A DNA stretch of 64,000 nucleotides, from assembly GCA_002215645.1 (NCBI GenBank), contig NGFI01000004.1, forward strand, positions 553,244-617,243, in the 5' to 3' direction. Source of the stretch: Gemmatimonadetes bacterium 2013_60CM_65_52. GTDB taxonomy: Bacteria; Gemmatimonadota; Gemmatimonadetes; Gemmatimonadales; Gemmatimonadaceae. Numbering within the stretch: position 1 is the first letter of the stretch; each line of letters starts with the position of its first letter. The position numbers were made by a program, and so were the translations under genes. The notes beneath the pieces were generated by a model. The model saw only the letters and a program-made list of their open reading frames with translations. It did no database searches and was not told the DNA's origin. This document shows positions 39,895-48,965 of the stretch, piece by piece.

Positions 39895-42300
39895 TCAATG
39901 GAGGCGAACCCTGCGCGCCTTCTCTCGGCATGTCGGCGCCGCAGTGCGGGGCACGCTTACACCCTTTGCGTCCCAGGCAAAACGCGGAGTGGCCGCCGGG
40001 ATCATCCACTGCGCGCACCGCGGGCTCACCAGTTGAAAGCGTCCCGTGAGCACGCTCTCCGAGCTTCCGCCGGCGAAGACCCGAAACACGCCGGGCTCGA
40101 TGACGAGGTGCCCCGCATGATCCGTGAACGCAAGGTCGCGCGCGCCGAGCGCGAACGACATCGTGCGCATTCCACCGGCAGCAAGCGTGATGCGCTGGAA
40201 TCCGCGTAGCTCCTTCACAGGCCGCGTAAGACTCGCCACGACGTCCTGCACATAGAGCTGAACGACTTCGTCTCCTTCGCGCCCTCCGGTATTCGCAACG
40301 TCGACGGAGACGATGATCGAATCACGCGGATGCATGCGTGACGCGCTCAGTCGGAGATTGGAGTACGCGAATGTCGTGTAGCTCAGCCCATGGCCGAAGG
40401 GATACAGCGGTGTCCACGGCAGGTCGAGATACTTGGACGTGTACTTCTCGCTCGCGGTCGGCGGGCGTCCGGTGTTGCGATGGTTGTAGTAGATCGGCAC
40501 CTGTCCCGTCGCGCGCGGCACGCTCACGGGCAGCTTGCCACTCGGGCTCGCGTCGCCGAAGAGGAGATCGGCTACGGCGGTGCCCATCTCGGAGCCGAGG
40601 TACCACGTTTCCAGGATGGCGGGCACGTGCTCGGCTTCCCACGGAATTGCCAGCGGCCGTCCGTTCACGAGCACGAGGACGACCGGCTTGCCCACCGCAC
40701 TCACCCGCTTGATGAGCTCCTCCTGCATTCCAGGGAGCTCGATGCTGGCGCGGCTGCTCGCTTCCGCGCTCTGGTCTTCGCGCTCTCCGGCGACGATCAC
40801 GACCGCATCGGCGTCGCGCGCCGCTTCGACCGCGTGCTGAATGTCACTCGTGTCGCTGGTGACATCCGCGCCGCGGACGTAGGTCACCCCCCCGGAACCG
40901 GCCGCGCGGCGAATGCCGTCGAGCACGGTCACGGCTTCATTCGCGCGGCCCTCCGCCGCCCAGTTGCCGATCATGGATCGCGCGTCGGCCGCCAGAGCAC
41001 CGATGACGACGAGGCTTCCGACTGAGCGCGATAACGGCAGCACCGGAGTGCCGCCAATCGGCGCATTCTTCAGCAACACGGCCGACTCGCGCGCGAGCTG
41101 TCGCGACAGGGCGCGATGTGCCGGCGTGAGCTGTTGCGTCTTCTCTCGCGTGGTGTCGCAGAACCGATACGGATCGGAGAAGAGGCCGAGCGCGTACTTC
41201 GCGCGCAGAATGCGGCGCACCGCGTCGTCCACGTCGTTGAGGGGCACCACGCTGTCCCGAACGAGCCGCGGAAGCTCCGAGACGTAGATGCCGCTCACCA
41301 TGTCGACGTCCACGCCCGCGCGCAGTGCGAGCCGCGCCGCCTCGGCGGAGTCGGCGGCGACACCGTGCGGAATCAACTCCATCACGCCCGTGTAGTCGCT
41401 CACGAGCAGACCCTTCCACTTCCACTGACCGCGCAGGAGATCGTGGATCAAAGCGCGGTTGGCGTGCATGGGCACGCCCGCGATTTCGTTGAATGCCGCC
41501 ATCACCGACCACGTGCCCGCGACCGCGGCCGCGTGGAACGGAGGGAGATAGACGTCGCTCAACGTCGGCCGCGAGACCTCAGCCACGTTGTAGTCGCGGC
41601 CACCTTCGGCGGCGCCATAGGCGACGAAGTGTTTCGCCGTGGCGAGCATCACGTCGGATGGCACGAGTCGGGACGAGTCGGCCGGAGAGCCGTCGCCGCG
41701 AATCATGCCGGAGAGCTCCTGACCCTGAAACCCACGCACTTGGGCGGCGGCCATGGCCGCGCCGAGGTACGGATCCTCGCCCGCGCCTTCGACGACGCGT
41801 CCCCAGCGGGGGTCGCGCGCGATGTCCACCATCGGCGCGAAGGTCCAATGCAGCCCCGAGGCGGTTGCTTCGATGGCGCTGACGCGCGCCGCGCGCTGAA
41901 CCAGCGCGGGATCCCAGCTCGACGCGCTCGCAAGCGGCACGGGGAACATCGTCCGGAAGCCGTGAATGACGTCGCTGGCGAAAAGCAGGGGAATGTGCGA
42001 CCGCGACTCGTTCACGGCGATGCGTTGTAGACCGCACGTGTACGTCGCTCCAAAGACACTGAGAAACGAGCCGACGCGCCCGGCGCGGATGTCCGCCTCA
42101 CCGCCCTCCGGCACCAGTGGACCCGTCAATCCACTGTGGCCGCGATACTGCGCGAGCTGGCCGGCCTTCTCCTCCAAGGTCATCCGAGTGAGCACGGAAT
42201 CCGCAAAGCGCTCCGCACGCCGGTACTGCGTCTGCGCGTGCCCTACGAACGGGACCAGCAGAAGGATGATCGCGACGCAGCGAAGGCGCGCGTTCAACAC
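39895..42300 (-). CDS. bglX: GH3 beta-glucosidase, BglX-like
   Basis: 801 residues from GTG 42300, overlapping the glucanase stop by seven bases; an N-terminal signal peptide (IILLLVPFVGHAQ) marks it as periplasmic. GH3 barrel landmarks: KAGQLAQYRGH, DVIHGFRTMFPVPLA, RDPRWGRVVEGAGEDPYLGA, KHFVAYGAAEGGRDYN and the nucleophile loop LLVSDYTGVMEL. The C-terminal alpha/beta sandwich and fibronectin-III-like domain (PVKELRGFQRITLAAG) complete the protein. It removes terminal beta-glucosyl residues, here probably from oligosaccharides made by the neighbour. Confidence 0.92.
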   Translation of the reverse strand: MLNARLRCVAIILLLVPFVGHAQTQYRRAERFADSVLTRMTLEEKAGQLAQYRGHSGLTGPLVPEGGEADIRAGRVGSFLSVFGATYTCGLQRIAVNESRSHIPLLFASDVIHGFRTMFPVPLASASSWDPALVQRAARVSAIEATASGLHWTFAPMVDIARDPRWGRVVEGAGEDPYLGAAMAAAQVRGFQGQELSGMIRGDGSPADSSRLVPSDVMLATAKHFVAYGAAEGGRDYNVAEVSRPTLSDVYLPPFHAAAVAGTWSVMAAFNEIAGVPMHANRALIHDLLRGQWKWKGLLVSDYTGVMELIPHGVAADSAEAARLALRAGVDVDMVSGIYVSELPRLVRDSVVPLNDVDDAVRRILRAKYALGLFSDPYRFCDTTREKTQQLTPAHRALSRQLARESAVLLKNAPIGGTPVLPLSRSVGSLVVIGALAADARSMIGNWAAEGRANEAVTVLDGIRRAAGSGGVTYVRGADVTSDTSDIQHAVEAARDADAVVIVAGEREDQSAEASSRASIELPGMQEELIKRVSAVGKPVVLVLVNGRPLAIPWEAEHVPAILETWYLGSEMGTAVADLLFGDASPSGKLPVSVPRATGQVPIYYNHRNTGRPPTASEKYTSKYLDLPWTPLYPFGHGLSYTTFAYSNLRLSASRMHPRDSIIVSVDVANTGGREGDEVVQLYVQDVVASLTRPVKELRGFQRITLAAGGMRTMSFALGARDLAFTDHAGHLVIEPGVFRVFAGGSSESVLTGRFQLVSPRCAQWMIPAATPRFAWDAKGVSVPRTAAPTCREKARRVRLH

Positions 42301-43745
42301 CTGTTCTCGATCCAGCCGCCCGTGAAGCCGGCGCGACACAGGCCGCGAACGAGGTAGGGCTGCTTCTTCATCGCCTGCCATACGAGCTCCGTGCGATAGT
42401 TCTCGGCCATGCCGATGATGGGTCCCTGATCGATGCCGAGTTGATTGTCGTCGAACCAACCGGCGTCGGGATAGATGCGCCCGCGCCGCACGCGAATCGT
42501 CGTATCGCGCAGCGTAGGACTGAAGGAGTCGATGAATCCGTAACGATTGAATATCCGCTCGCCATACGTCTCGCGCATCGTGCGAAGTGCGCTGATCGTG
42601 ATGTCCGGAGCGAACGGGATCGAGCCGCCGGTGGCGGTGGGTGCAAGGGTGCCGTCGTCGCGGACGTCACCGAGCGCCGCGCCGCGCGCCCAATAGGTGT
42701 GCAGTCGCCAGGGAGTACCTTCGCGAGTCATCAAGGTATCCTTCGGCCCGTCTGCCGCCGTGAGCCCCCAGATGCGCTCGGAGTAGTCGCGGTAGTGAGA
42801 CGGATTCTCCGTTGCGTACGCGCGCTGCGACAGCGTGGCTCGGCGTGAATTCTCGAAGTAGTCGATGCCGCGCGCGCGCATGTATCCATCGCGGATTCCG
42901 CGAAAGTCCACCCACAGGTGGGAGTATTGATGTCCGAAGAGCGGAGCAAAGTTGACCATCGCGATGCCTTCGAACGTTCCCCACTGATACGTCTCGGTGA
43001 AGGCCGTCCACGCGGAGGCATCCATGGGATGCGTCGGCGATCCGAGTGCGAGCAGGTAGAGCAGCATCGCCTCGTCGTAGCCCTTGTATTCGCTGGTGCC
43101 GAAGCCGCGCTCCGGGCGCCACGACATCGTAACCCGGGAGGACGTCGCCTGCATCCATCTCCAATCAACGCGTCGGTACAGCGAGTCCGCGAGCGCTCGA
43201 ATTTCCGCCTCGGCCGGGTCGGCACGGTCGAAATACTGCTGGCAGAACAGCACGCCACCCATGAGCAGCGCCGTGTCGATGGTGGACAGCTCCGTGTTGC
43301 GATAGCGCTGGCCCGTCCTCATGTCGAGGAAATGGTAGAAGAAGCCATGATGGCCCGTGACACCGACCGAATCAGCACCCTGTGGCGCACGCCAGAAAAA
43401 GCGCAGCGTGGCGAGAACTCGCTGCGCCGCATCGGCGCGCGTCACGTACTGCCGCTCAATGCCCACAGGATACGCAGTAAGAGCGAACCCCACCGCCGCG
43501 ATGCTCGCGAATGGTGGATCCGGTGTTCGATCCGGCGTAAGACCATTTACCGGATTCGACGTTTCCCAGAACCAGTCGAAGGTGCGCCGCTGGAGCGTAT
43601 CGAGAAATGCCAGATTGGACGGGTCTCCAACCGCAGCGACCGTCGTATGATGACTTGCGGGGGCGGGCTTGAGTGCGGCACAGCCCGCGATCAAGCCCCC
43701 TGAGACCACGGCGACGCGGCGAAACACCATGCGAAGACGGGACAT
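42294..43745 (-). CDS. GH144-like endo-beta-1,2-glucanase (glucoamylase-like, PF10091)
   Basis: 483 residues. Signal ends in a lipobox IAGC. The alpha/alpha-barrel landmarks RRTFDWFWETSNPVNGL, HHGFFYHFLDMRTG, GYDEAMLLYLLALGS and GIDQGPIIGMAENYRT match the PF10091 'glucoamylase' family, whose characterised members include endo-beta-1,2-glucanases of GH144. The middle gene of the TonB-receptor locus; its start overlaps the receptor stop (TGATG). Substrate beta-1,2-glucan is an inference from the family and the beta-glucosidase partner. Confidence 0.85.
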   Translation of the reverse strand: MSRLRMVFRRVAVVSGGLIAGCAALKPAPASHHTTVAAVGDPSNLAFLDTLQRRTFDWFWETSNPVNGLTPDRTPDPPFASIAAVGFALTAYPVGIERQYVTRADAAQRVLATLRFFWRAPQGADSVGVTGHHGFFYHFLDMRTGQRYRNTELSTIDTALLMGGVLFCQQYFDRADPAEAEIRALADSLYRRVDWRWMQATSSRVTMSWRPERGFGTSEYKGYDEAMLLYLLALGSPTHPMDASAWTAFTETYQWGTFEGIAMVNFAPLFGHQYSHLWVDFRGIRDGYMRARGIDYFENSRRATLSQRAYATENPSHYRDYSERIWGLTAADGPKDTLMTREGTPWRLHTYWARGAALGDVRDDGTLAPTATGGSIPFAPDITISALRTMRETYGERIFNRYGFIDSFSPTLRDTTIRVRRGRIYPDAGWFDDNQLGIDQGPIIGMAENYRTELVWQAMKKQPYLVRGLCRAGFTGGWIENRC

Positions 43746-46700
43746 CAGAACCGGTAGTTGAGGCCGAGCTGGAAGCGTCTCGCGGCGCCCGGAATGGTCA
43801 AATCGGTGACGACGGAGCGCGCCGTGCCGAACGTGGGGTTTGACTTGATGCTGCCGTCCACGTTGAACGTACCGTAGTTCAGATCATAGCCGTTGAAGTT
43901 CACGTAGTTGAAGACGTTGAACATCTCGCCCACCACTCCCACGCGTTGGCCGCGGACGGTGGTGAAATCCTTCTCCAGGCGCAGGTCGACATTGCGGTAG
44001 CCCCAGTTGCCGATGCCGAGGAACGGCTTGCCGTCAGGCCGATACCAGTTGCGGTCCAGGCCATCGGGGTAATCGTTGCCCGACAGACAATCCTTGTTGC
44101 CGTGCGTGCACGAGTTGGTGCCCGGTCCGAATCCCACGGTGGCGTTGCCCGGCGTTGGAGAGCCGAGATCGATGATGCCGCCGAGCTTGAGATCGAGCGG
44201 AAGGCCCAACAGCCAACTCGCCGTGAGATGGTGTCGCTCGTCGTTTGCCGTCCGATAACGCGTAAAGTCACTCGTGGAAACGATGTTGAGCGCGCTGAAC
44301 ACGTCGCCCGCGCTCGCTTCCTCCGTGGCCTTGGCCAATGTGTACGAGAGCTGCATGCCCCAGTGTGAGTCGTCGCTGTAGCGTTTCTGCGCGGAGAGAT
44401 AGAGGGCGTCGTACCAGTTGCGCGCGTCGTCGCTCGACACGAACACGTTCGAGTACTTGCGCGTCGTCGTGGATGGAAACGCCGCGCAGCATGTGCCATT
44501 GGCATTCCGGTTTGCGCGAATCCACGTAAAGGTGTGGGAGCCGCGCACACCGGTGTAGCTCGCCGAGAGCAGCAGGTCGCCAATGGCCTGACGAACGCCG
44601 CCGCTGACCTGCCGCGCCATGGGCGGAATCATCTCGTTCTTCGTGAGGAAGAGCTCGGGCTGCGGAGCGTTGCCGCTGCGAAGGATTTCCTGCAAGCCCG
44701 CGGGCGTGAGATAGCGGTCCTCCCACTTGATCGTGGGATTGCCGTTCACGGGCGCACCGTTGGCCGAGAAACGGAACGTGTACTGCGTCCACCGCAGGTT
44801 GCCCATCTCATTCAGCGTATTGTTGTAGCGGTTGCGGTCGTAATACAAACCGAAACCGCCGAACAACACGGTCTGTCCCGTGCCGCGGACGTCGTAGGAA
44901 AATCCCACCCGCGGTTGAACGGCGCCCATGAACGGCTTCCGCTGACTGCCGTCGGTGAAGTAGGGCGATGGGTCGCAGAGCTGCTCGGTCTTGCGATTCG
45001 TTCCATCGCAGGCCAGGCCAGCACGATACGCCAGCACCGCGGCGCGCACCGAGTCGGGCGTGACCCAGTCGTTGTTGTTCATGTTGCTCTCGTAGTCCCA
45101 GCGGACGCCGAGATTGAGCGTCACGCGTGGCACGACACTCCAGTCGTCCTGCAGGAACAACCCTGCCTGCTTGTTACGGGCGCCAACGTCGGGATTGCCG
45201 AATCCCGCGACGGCCGAAGTGGGGAAGGCCCAGCTGTTCGTCGCATCGAACGTGTACTGCGGCACGCCACTCAGGTACTTGAGGATGGCGTACTCCAGCA
45301 GATCGACGTTCGCTCCGAGCTTGAAGAGATGGTCGCCGAGGAGACCAGGCAGCGCGTACGTGTAATCGTCGCGCAACGAAAGGCGGTTCTGATTGAAGTC
45401 CTGTCTCGTGCTGCGGCCGCCGATCTTCATCGCGCCGCTGTAGTTGAGGCCGACCTTGCCCTCGTACAGCGGGATGGGATTCCAGTGGTAGAGCTGATAG
45501 CTGACGCTGGCCTCGTTCAGTCCCGCGCCGCGCACGTACGTATGCCGCAGCGCATAGCTCGAGACCGTGTTGTAGAAGTATTCCGCGTTGTCGTAGCTGT
45601 TGGTTCCGCCGAAGCTGCGGACGTCGTACTCATGCCGGAGATTCGCGCTGAACTCGAGCCGATGGTTCTCGCCCGGCACGTAGGTGAGCTTGCCAAAGCC
45701 GAGATGTGAGCGGAATGGCGACTCGAACGTTCCCTCGAAACCGCGCAGGGAGTCGACGAGACGCTGCGGCATGGTGGCCGTGTTGCTGCCGAGCGTGACG
45801 TCGGCCGCACGCGTCTGCAGGTTCCCTTCGTAGGATCCAAAGAAGAACAGGCGATCGTGTATGAGCGGACCGCCGAGACTCCCGCCGAGCTGATATTTGT
45901 CGAGCCGGGGCTTCGGTGCGCACGGCGTCGCGGCGCCCGCCGCAGTCAGTGAGTCGCAGCGTCGCGCAGTGAAGTAGTCGCGCTCGATGGCATTCTTGTT
46001 CTGGAAGAAGCCGAAGGCGTCGCCGGACCAGGTGTTCGTTCCGGACCTGGTCGTCGCGGTAATGATCGCGCTCGTCGCCTTCTGATATTCGGCCTTGTAC
46101 TGCTGCGTGATGACGCGGAACTCCTGGACCGCGTTCTGCGGGAACGGATTGCCCTTGCTGGCGTCTTGTCCGACCGCGCCGCCGGTCAGCACGTCGTTCT
46201 TGAAGCTCGTGCCGTCGATGAAGACGTTGATGTTGTTCGCGCTCTGCGCGCCACTCGTGATGCTGCCGCCGTCGCGCTTCACGCCAGGCGCGAGCAGCGC
46301 GAGGGCGAGAAAATTGCGGTCCGGCAGCGGCGTGTTCTCGATCTGGTCGCGCGTGATGTTGGTGGAGAGCTCTGGCGTGCGACGCTCGACGAGCTGTTGC
46401 GCCGAGCGTGCAGACACGTTCACTCCGGACAACTGCGCGGCGACCCCGAGAAGCGTGAAGTCGATGCTGAGCGACTGCCCAACGAGTGCGCGCACAACCC
46501 GGCGGGTTGGCGCGAAGCCGATCCGGTTCACCGTCAGCTCGTACTCGTCGGGCGCGAGGCCGGGCAGGACGTAGAATCCGCGCGCGGAAGTTCGGACGCT
46601 GCGGCGCGCATTGGTGCTGGTGGCGCGTGCGGTCACGGTCGCGTCGGCAACCGCAGCTCCCGCGTCCGTGGACACCGTTCCCGTCATGCTGGCGGTGGTG

Positions 46701-46804
46701 GTCTGCGCCGCGGCGGAATCGGGGCGCAAGGGAACAAGAATGACACCGAGCACGGCGGCGGCGCAGGCGGTGCGCCGCCGCAGGTTAAACGTTGAAGCAA
46801 TCAT
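43745..46804 (-). CDS. TonB-dependent receptor with N-terminal carboxypeptidase-like domain (Oar type)
   Basis: 1019 residues from ATG 46804; the frame extends to 46930 but the extra part has no signal peptide. Signal peptide ends around DSAAAQ, then a CarboxypepD_reg-like beta domain (TGTVSTDAGAAVADATVTARA), a plug domain (QNAVQEFRVITQQYKAEYQ) and the outer-membrane barrel, ending ARRFQLGLNYRF with the terminal Phe typical of barrels. In the same locus as two glycosidases, it probably imports their oligosaccharide substrate. Confidence 0.9.
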   Translation of the reverse strand: MIASTFNLRRRTACAAAVLGVILVPLRPDSAAAQTTTASMTGTVSTDAGAAVADATVTARATSTNARRSVRTSARGFYVLPGLAPDEYELTVNRIGFAPTRRVVRALVGQSLSIDFTLLGVAAQLSGVNVSARSAQQLVERRTPELSTNITRDQIENTPLPDRNFLALALLAPGVKRDGGSITSGAQSANNINVFIDGTSFKNDVLTGGAVGQDASKGNPFPQNAVQEFRVITQQYKAEYQKATSAIITATTRSGTNTWSGDAFGFFQNKNAIERDYFTARRCDSLTAAGAATPCAPKPRLDKYQLGGSLGGPLIHDRLFFFGSYEGNLQTRAADVTLGSNTATMPQRLVDSLRGFEGTFESPFRSHLGFGKLTYVPGENHRLEFSANLRHEYDVRSFGGTNSYDNAEYFYNTVSSYALRHTYVRGAGLNEASVSYQLYHWNPIPLYEGKVGLNYSGAMKIGGRSTRQDFNQNRLSLRDDYTYALPGLLGDHLFKLGANVDLLEYAILKYLSGVPQYTFDATNSWAFPTSAVAGFGNPDVGARNKQAGLFLQDDWSVVPRVTLNLGVRWDYESNMNNNDWVTPDSVRAAVLAYRAGLACDGTNRKTEQLCDPSPYFTDGSQRKPFMGAVQPRVGFSYDVRGTGQTVLFGGFGLYYDRNRYNNTLNEMGNLRWTQYTFRFSANGAPVNGNPTIKWEDRYLTPAGLQEILRSGNAPQPELFLTKNEMIPPMARQVSGGVRQAIGDLLLSASYTGVRGSHTFTWIRANRNANGTCCAAFPSTTTRKYSNVFVSSDDARNWYDALYLSAQKRYSDDSHWGMQLSYTLAKATEEASAGDVFSALNIVSTSDFTRYRTANDERHHLTASWLLGLPLDLKLGGIIDLGSPTPGNATVGFGPGTNSCTHGNKDCLSGNDYPDGLDRNWYRPDGKPFLGIGNWGYRNVDLRLEKDFTTVRGQRVGVVGEMFNVFNYVNFNGYDLNYGTFNVDGSIKSNPTFGTARSVVTDLTIPGAARRFQLGLNYRF

Positions 46805-46936
46805 TGGGGAAAACACTGGTGGGGAGGGCAGGCGAGCCCAGCAGCACGATCGGCACGGAAACGTGCGCGGGATTAGTTCGGGATCGAGACTATTGTCGGG
46901 CGAAGCGGTACGCAAGTGTTTCTGACACACCTCGCG

Positions 46937-47542
46937 CTATCGCTCCACAGCCTCCAGCCGCCGCTTCGCGATCCCGATCGGCACGATCGTCACTGCCACG
47001 CACAACACCGCCGCAAGGCCGAATCCAACGATCATCTCCGTGGGATCGGTCCGCGTATTGTAGAGGCGCGCCGAGAGATATCCGTACACCGGGCGCGCCT
47101 CGAGCGTGATCACACCCGCGATGAGGCCGACGGACGCGATCATGAACAGCAGCCCGCCGAACGACGTCGGAATCTGCGCCGCATTCTCCGTCTCGAACTG
47201 CGGAAACAGCGTCCCGAACCCGAGCGCCAACCCACACAGCGCCAGCGTCATCATGGTGATCGTCATGACGCTCACCGCGAACATGAAGTCGCTCACCTGC
47301 AGGAGCGCGTTCGTCACGCCGACGATCCCCAGGGCGAGCACGAGCAACGGAAGCGTCCCCACCCAGAACTTCGCCCACAGCAGATCCTTCACCGGCATCG
47401 GGCTCGACCTCAGGAGCCACAGCGTCCGGCCTTCGAGCGAGACACTCGGAAAGATGAATCGTGCCGCGATCGAGGCGAGCACGAACCCGGCAAGCACCAG
47501 GTTCAGGAACGGAATCACGTTGACGAGGGAGAATGCTCCCAA
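46937..47542 (-). pseudogene. Detached 3' copy of the ABC-2 permease gene
   Basis: 201 codons, in frame to the last codon, that correspond to the C-terminal 200 residues of the complete permease at 51762-53462 (shared motifs GFVLASIAARF, FPSVSLEGRTLWLL, GTLFPQFETENAAQ, EARPVYGYLSA). It has no 5' part, no ribosome-binding site and only a TTG to start. It is as GC-rich as the host genes, whereas the same region of the complete gene is AT-richer. I infer it is the original permease end, displaced by an insertion. Confidence 0.8.
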
Positions 47543-47748
47543 AACCCTTTTCCTCCCTTCTTGCTGAGGTCCGGTCTGCGAGAAGGGCAGGCCACCTTCG
47601 CGACCTGTGCCACGTCGAGCTGACCCTCATGCGGCGGGTCTGCATTGGGAGCCCGTCATTGGACAAGCAGTCGGAAGGCGAAAACCTTACATTTCGGATT
47701 CAACTGCCGAGCAGGTTGCTCGATAGCAGCACTGGCTTAAGGGCGCCG

Positions 47749-48699
47749 ATGGATTTACTGACAAACGCAATCGAATCGATTCAGGTGGGCGTGGAGGACT
47801 ACCAAGTGGGCAGCCGTCCCCGCCTAATCTCCGCCGTGCGTAACGTCTACGCTGGAATCCTGTTGCTCTACAAAGAAGCCCTGTTACGTCATTCTCCCGA
47901 GGGGAGCGGCGAAGTCCTGATAAAAGCCAAAATCGCCACGGTAATGGGCTCGACAGGTGAGCTGAAGTTTGTCGGGCACGGCAAGAAGACCGTAGACACG
48001 CAGCAGATTCGAGAACGATTCAAGGACTTGGGAATCGTGACAGACTGGAGTGCATTGAACGCAATCGCTAGCGTGCGTAACGATGTCGAGCATTACTACG
48101 CTGACATCACGAAGGACAGTGTACGCAGTGCAATTGCATCGGCGTTCTTGATCATTCGGACGTTTATCGTCACCGAACTTGAGGAAGACCCGCCGAAGCT
48201 GGTCGGGAGCGCAACCTGGCAGTTGATGTTGGCGGAAAACGAGCTGTACGCCGAAGAGCGCCGGCTATGCAACGAGGCGTTTTCAGTCGTTGAATGGACA
48301 TCAGAAACCCTACGTCAGGGCATTCCGAAACTCAGGTGCTCCAAGTGCGGCTCAGATCTGATGTGCCCGTCGGACGATTGGGCCGATCTTGCCGACGCCA
48401 CACTGGCCTGCCGGGCATGCGGCACCGAGGTCGAGGCCCATCACTTCGTGCCGAAAGCGTTGGATCAAGAACTGGAATGGGAGCGGTATTTGGCGGCTTC
48501 GGACGGAGCCGACGAACCCGTTGGCGAGTGTCCGAACTGCGGCGTCGAGTCTTACGTGTTCGCCGAGGGACAGTGCGCGCTTTGCGGTGAGTCGGCTCAG
48601 ACTGATTGTGCGCGCTGCGGACAGACCATTCCGGCGAGTGAGTTCGGATCTTCTCCGGTTTGCGGTTACTGCGACTACCTGGGGTCGAAGGACGACTGA
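47749..48699 (+). CDS. HEPN-motif protein with three C-terminal zinc ribbons
   Basis: 316 residues from ATG 47749 (AAGGG upstream). The helical N-terminal half ends in VRNDVEHYY, an R-x4-H (Arg110, His115) motif of HEPN ribonucleases. The C-terminal third has six CxxC-type pairs: Cys197/200, 221/224, 261/264, 276/279, 287/290 and 305/308, i.e. three zinc ribbons that could bind nucleic acid or a protein. The frame reaches upstream to 47533 but the added part has no HEPN features. Defence association is inferred from motif and neighbours. Confidence 0.7.
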   Translation: MDLLTNAIESIQVGVEDYQVGSRPRLISAVRNVYAGILLLYKEALLRHSPEGSGEVLIKAKIATVMGSTGELKFVGHGKKTVDTQQIRERFKDLGIVTDWSALNAIASVRNDVEHYYADITKDSVRSAIASAFLIIRTFIVTELEEDPPKLVGSATWQLMLAENELYAEERRLCNEAFSVVEWTSETLRQGIPKLRCSKCGSDLMCPSDDWADLADATLACRACGTEVEAHHFVPKALDQELEWERYLAASDGADEPVGECPNCGVESYVFAEGQCALCGESAQTDCARCGQTIPASEFGSSPVCGYCDYLGSKDD

Positions 48700-48707
48700 A
48701 ATCGCAG

Positions 48708-48745
48708 CTCCGACGTCCACCTCCGACGTCCACTCCGACGTCCAC
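48708..48745 (+). repeat. Three tandem 12-13 base repeats
   Basis: CTCCGACGTCCAC occurs three times head to tail (48708-48720, 48721-48733, 48733-48745, the last two sharing one base). It lies in the gap between the HEPN and AIPR genes, immediately after the HEPN stop. It could bind a regulator or be slippage; it is not a CRISPR. Confidence 0.6.
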
Positions 48746-48965
48746 CGTGTTGACGGACTCGTCAGAAGTCATTAGGATGAACTTGCCTCAGTCAGCACTC
48801 TCGGCGCGAATGCGTTGGAGCCTGCGCTGTAGGTCGTAGCGGCGGCGGCCATTGTGGCTCGCTTGCCAGGAACAGTCGGTTCGGGGACCGGCGCACCGCG
48901 CGCCTGTCCCTGATCCCGATCAACAGGCGGCAGCCATTTGGGGTCTGCTTGCCAACGGAGATTCT

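Noticed and set aside
46937-47542. Short functional permease gene
   Set aside because: It lacks the first two thirds of the protein, starts only at a TTG and has no ribosome-binding site; it is treated as the displaced end of the duplicated permease.
48708-48745. CRISPR array
   Set aside because: Repeats are contiguous, without spacers, and only three copies; no cas gene is present.
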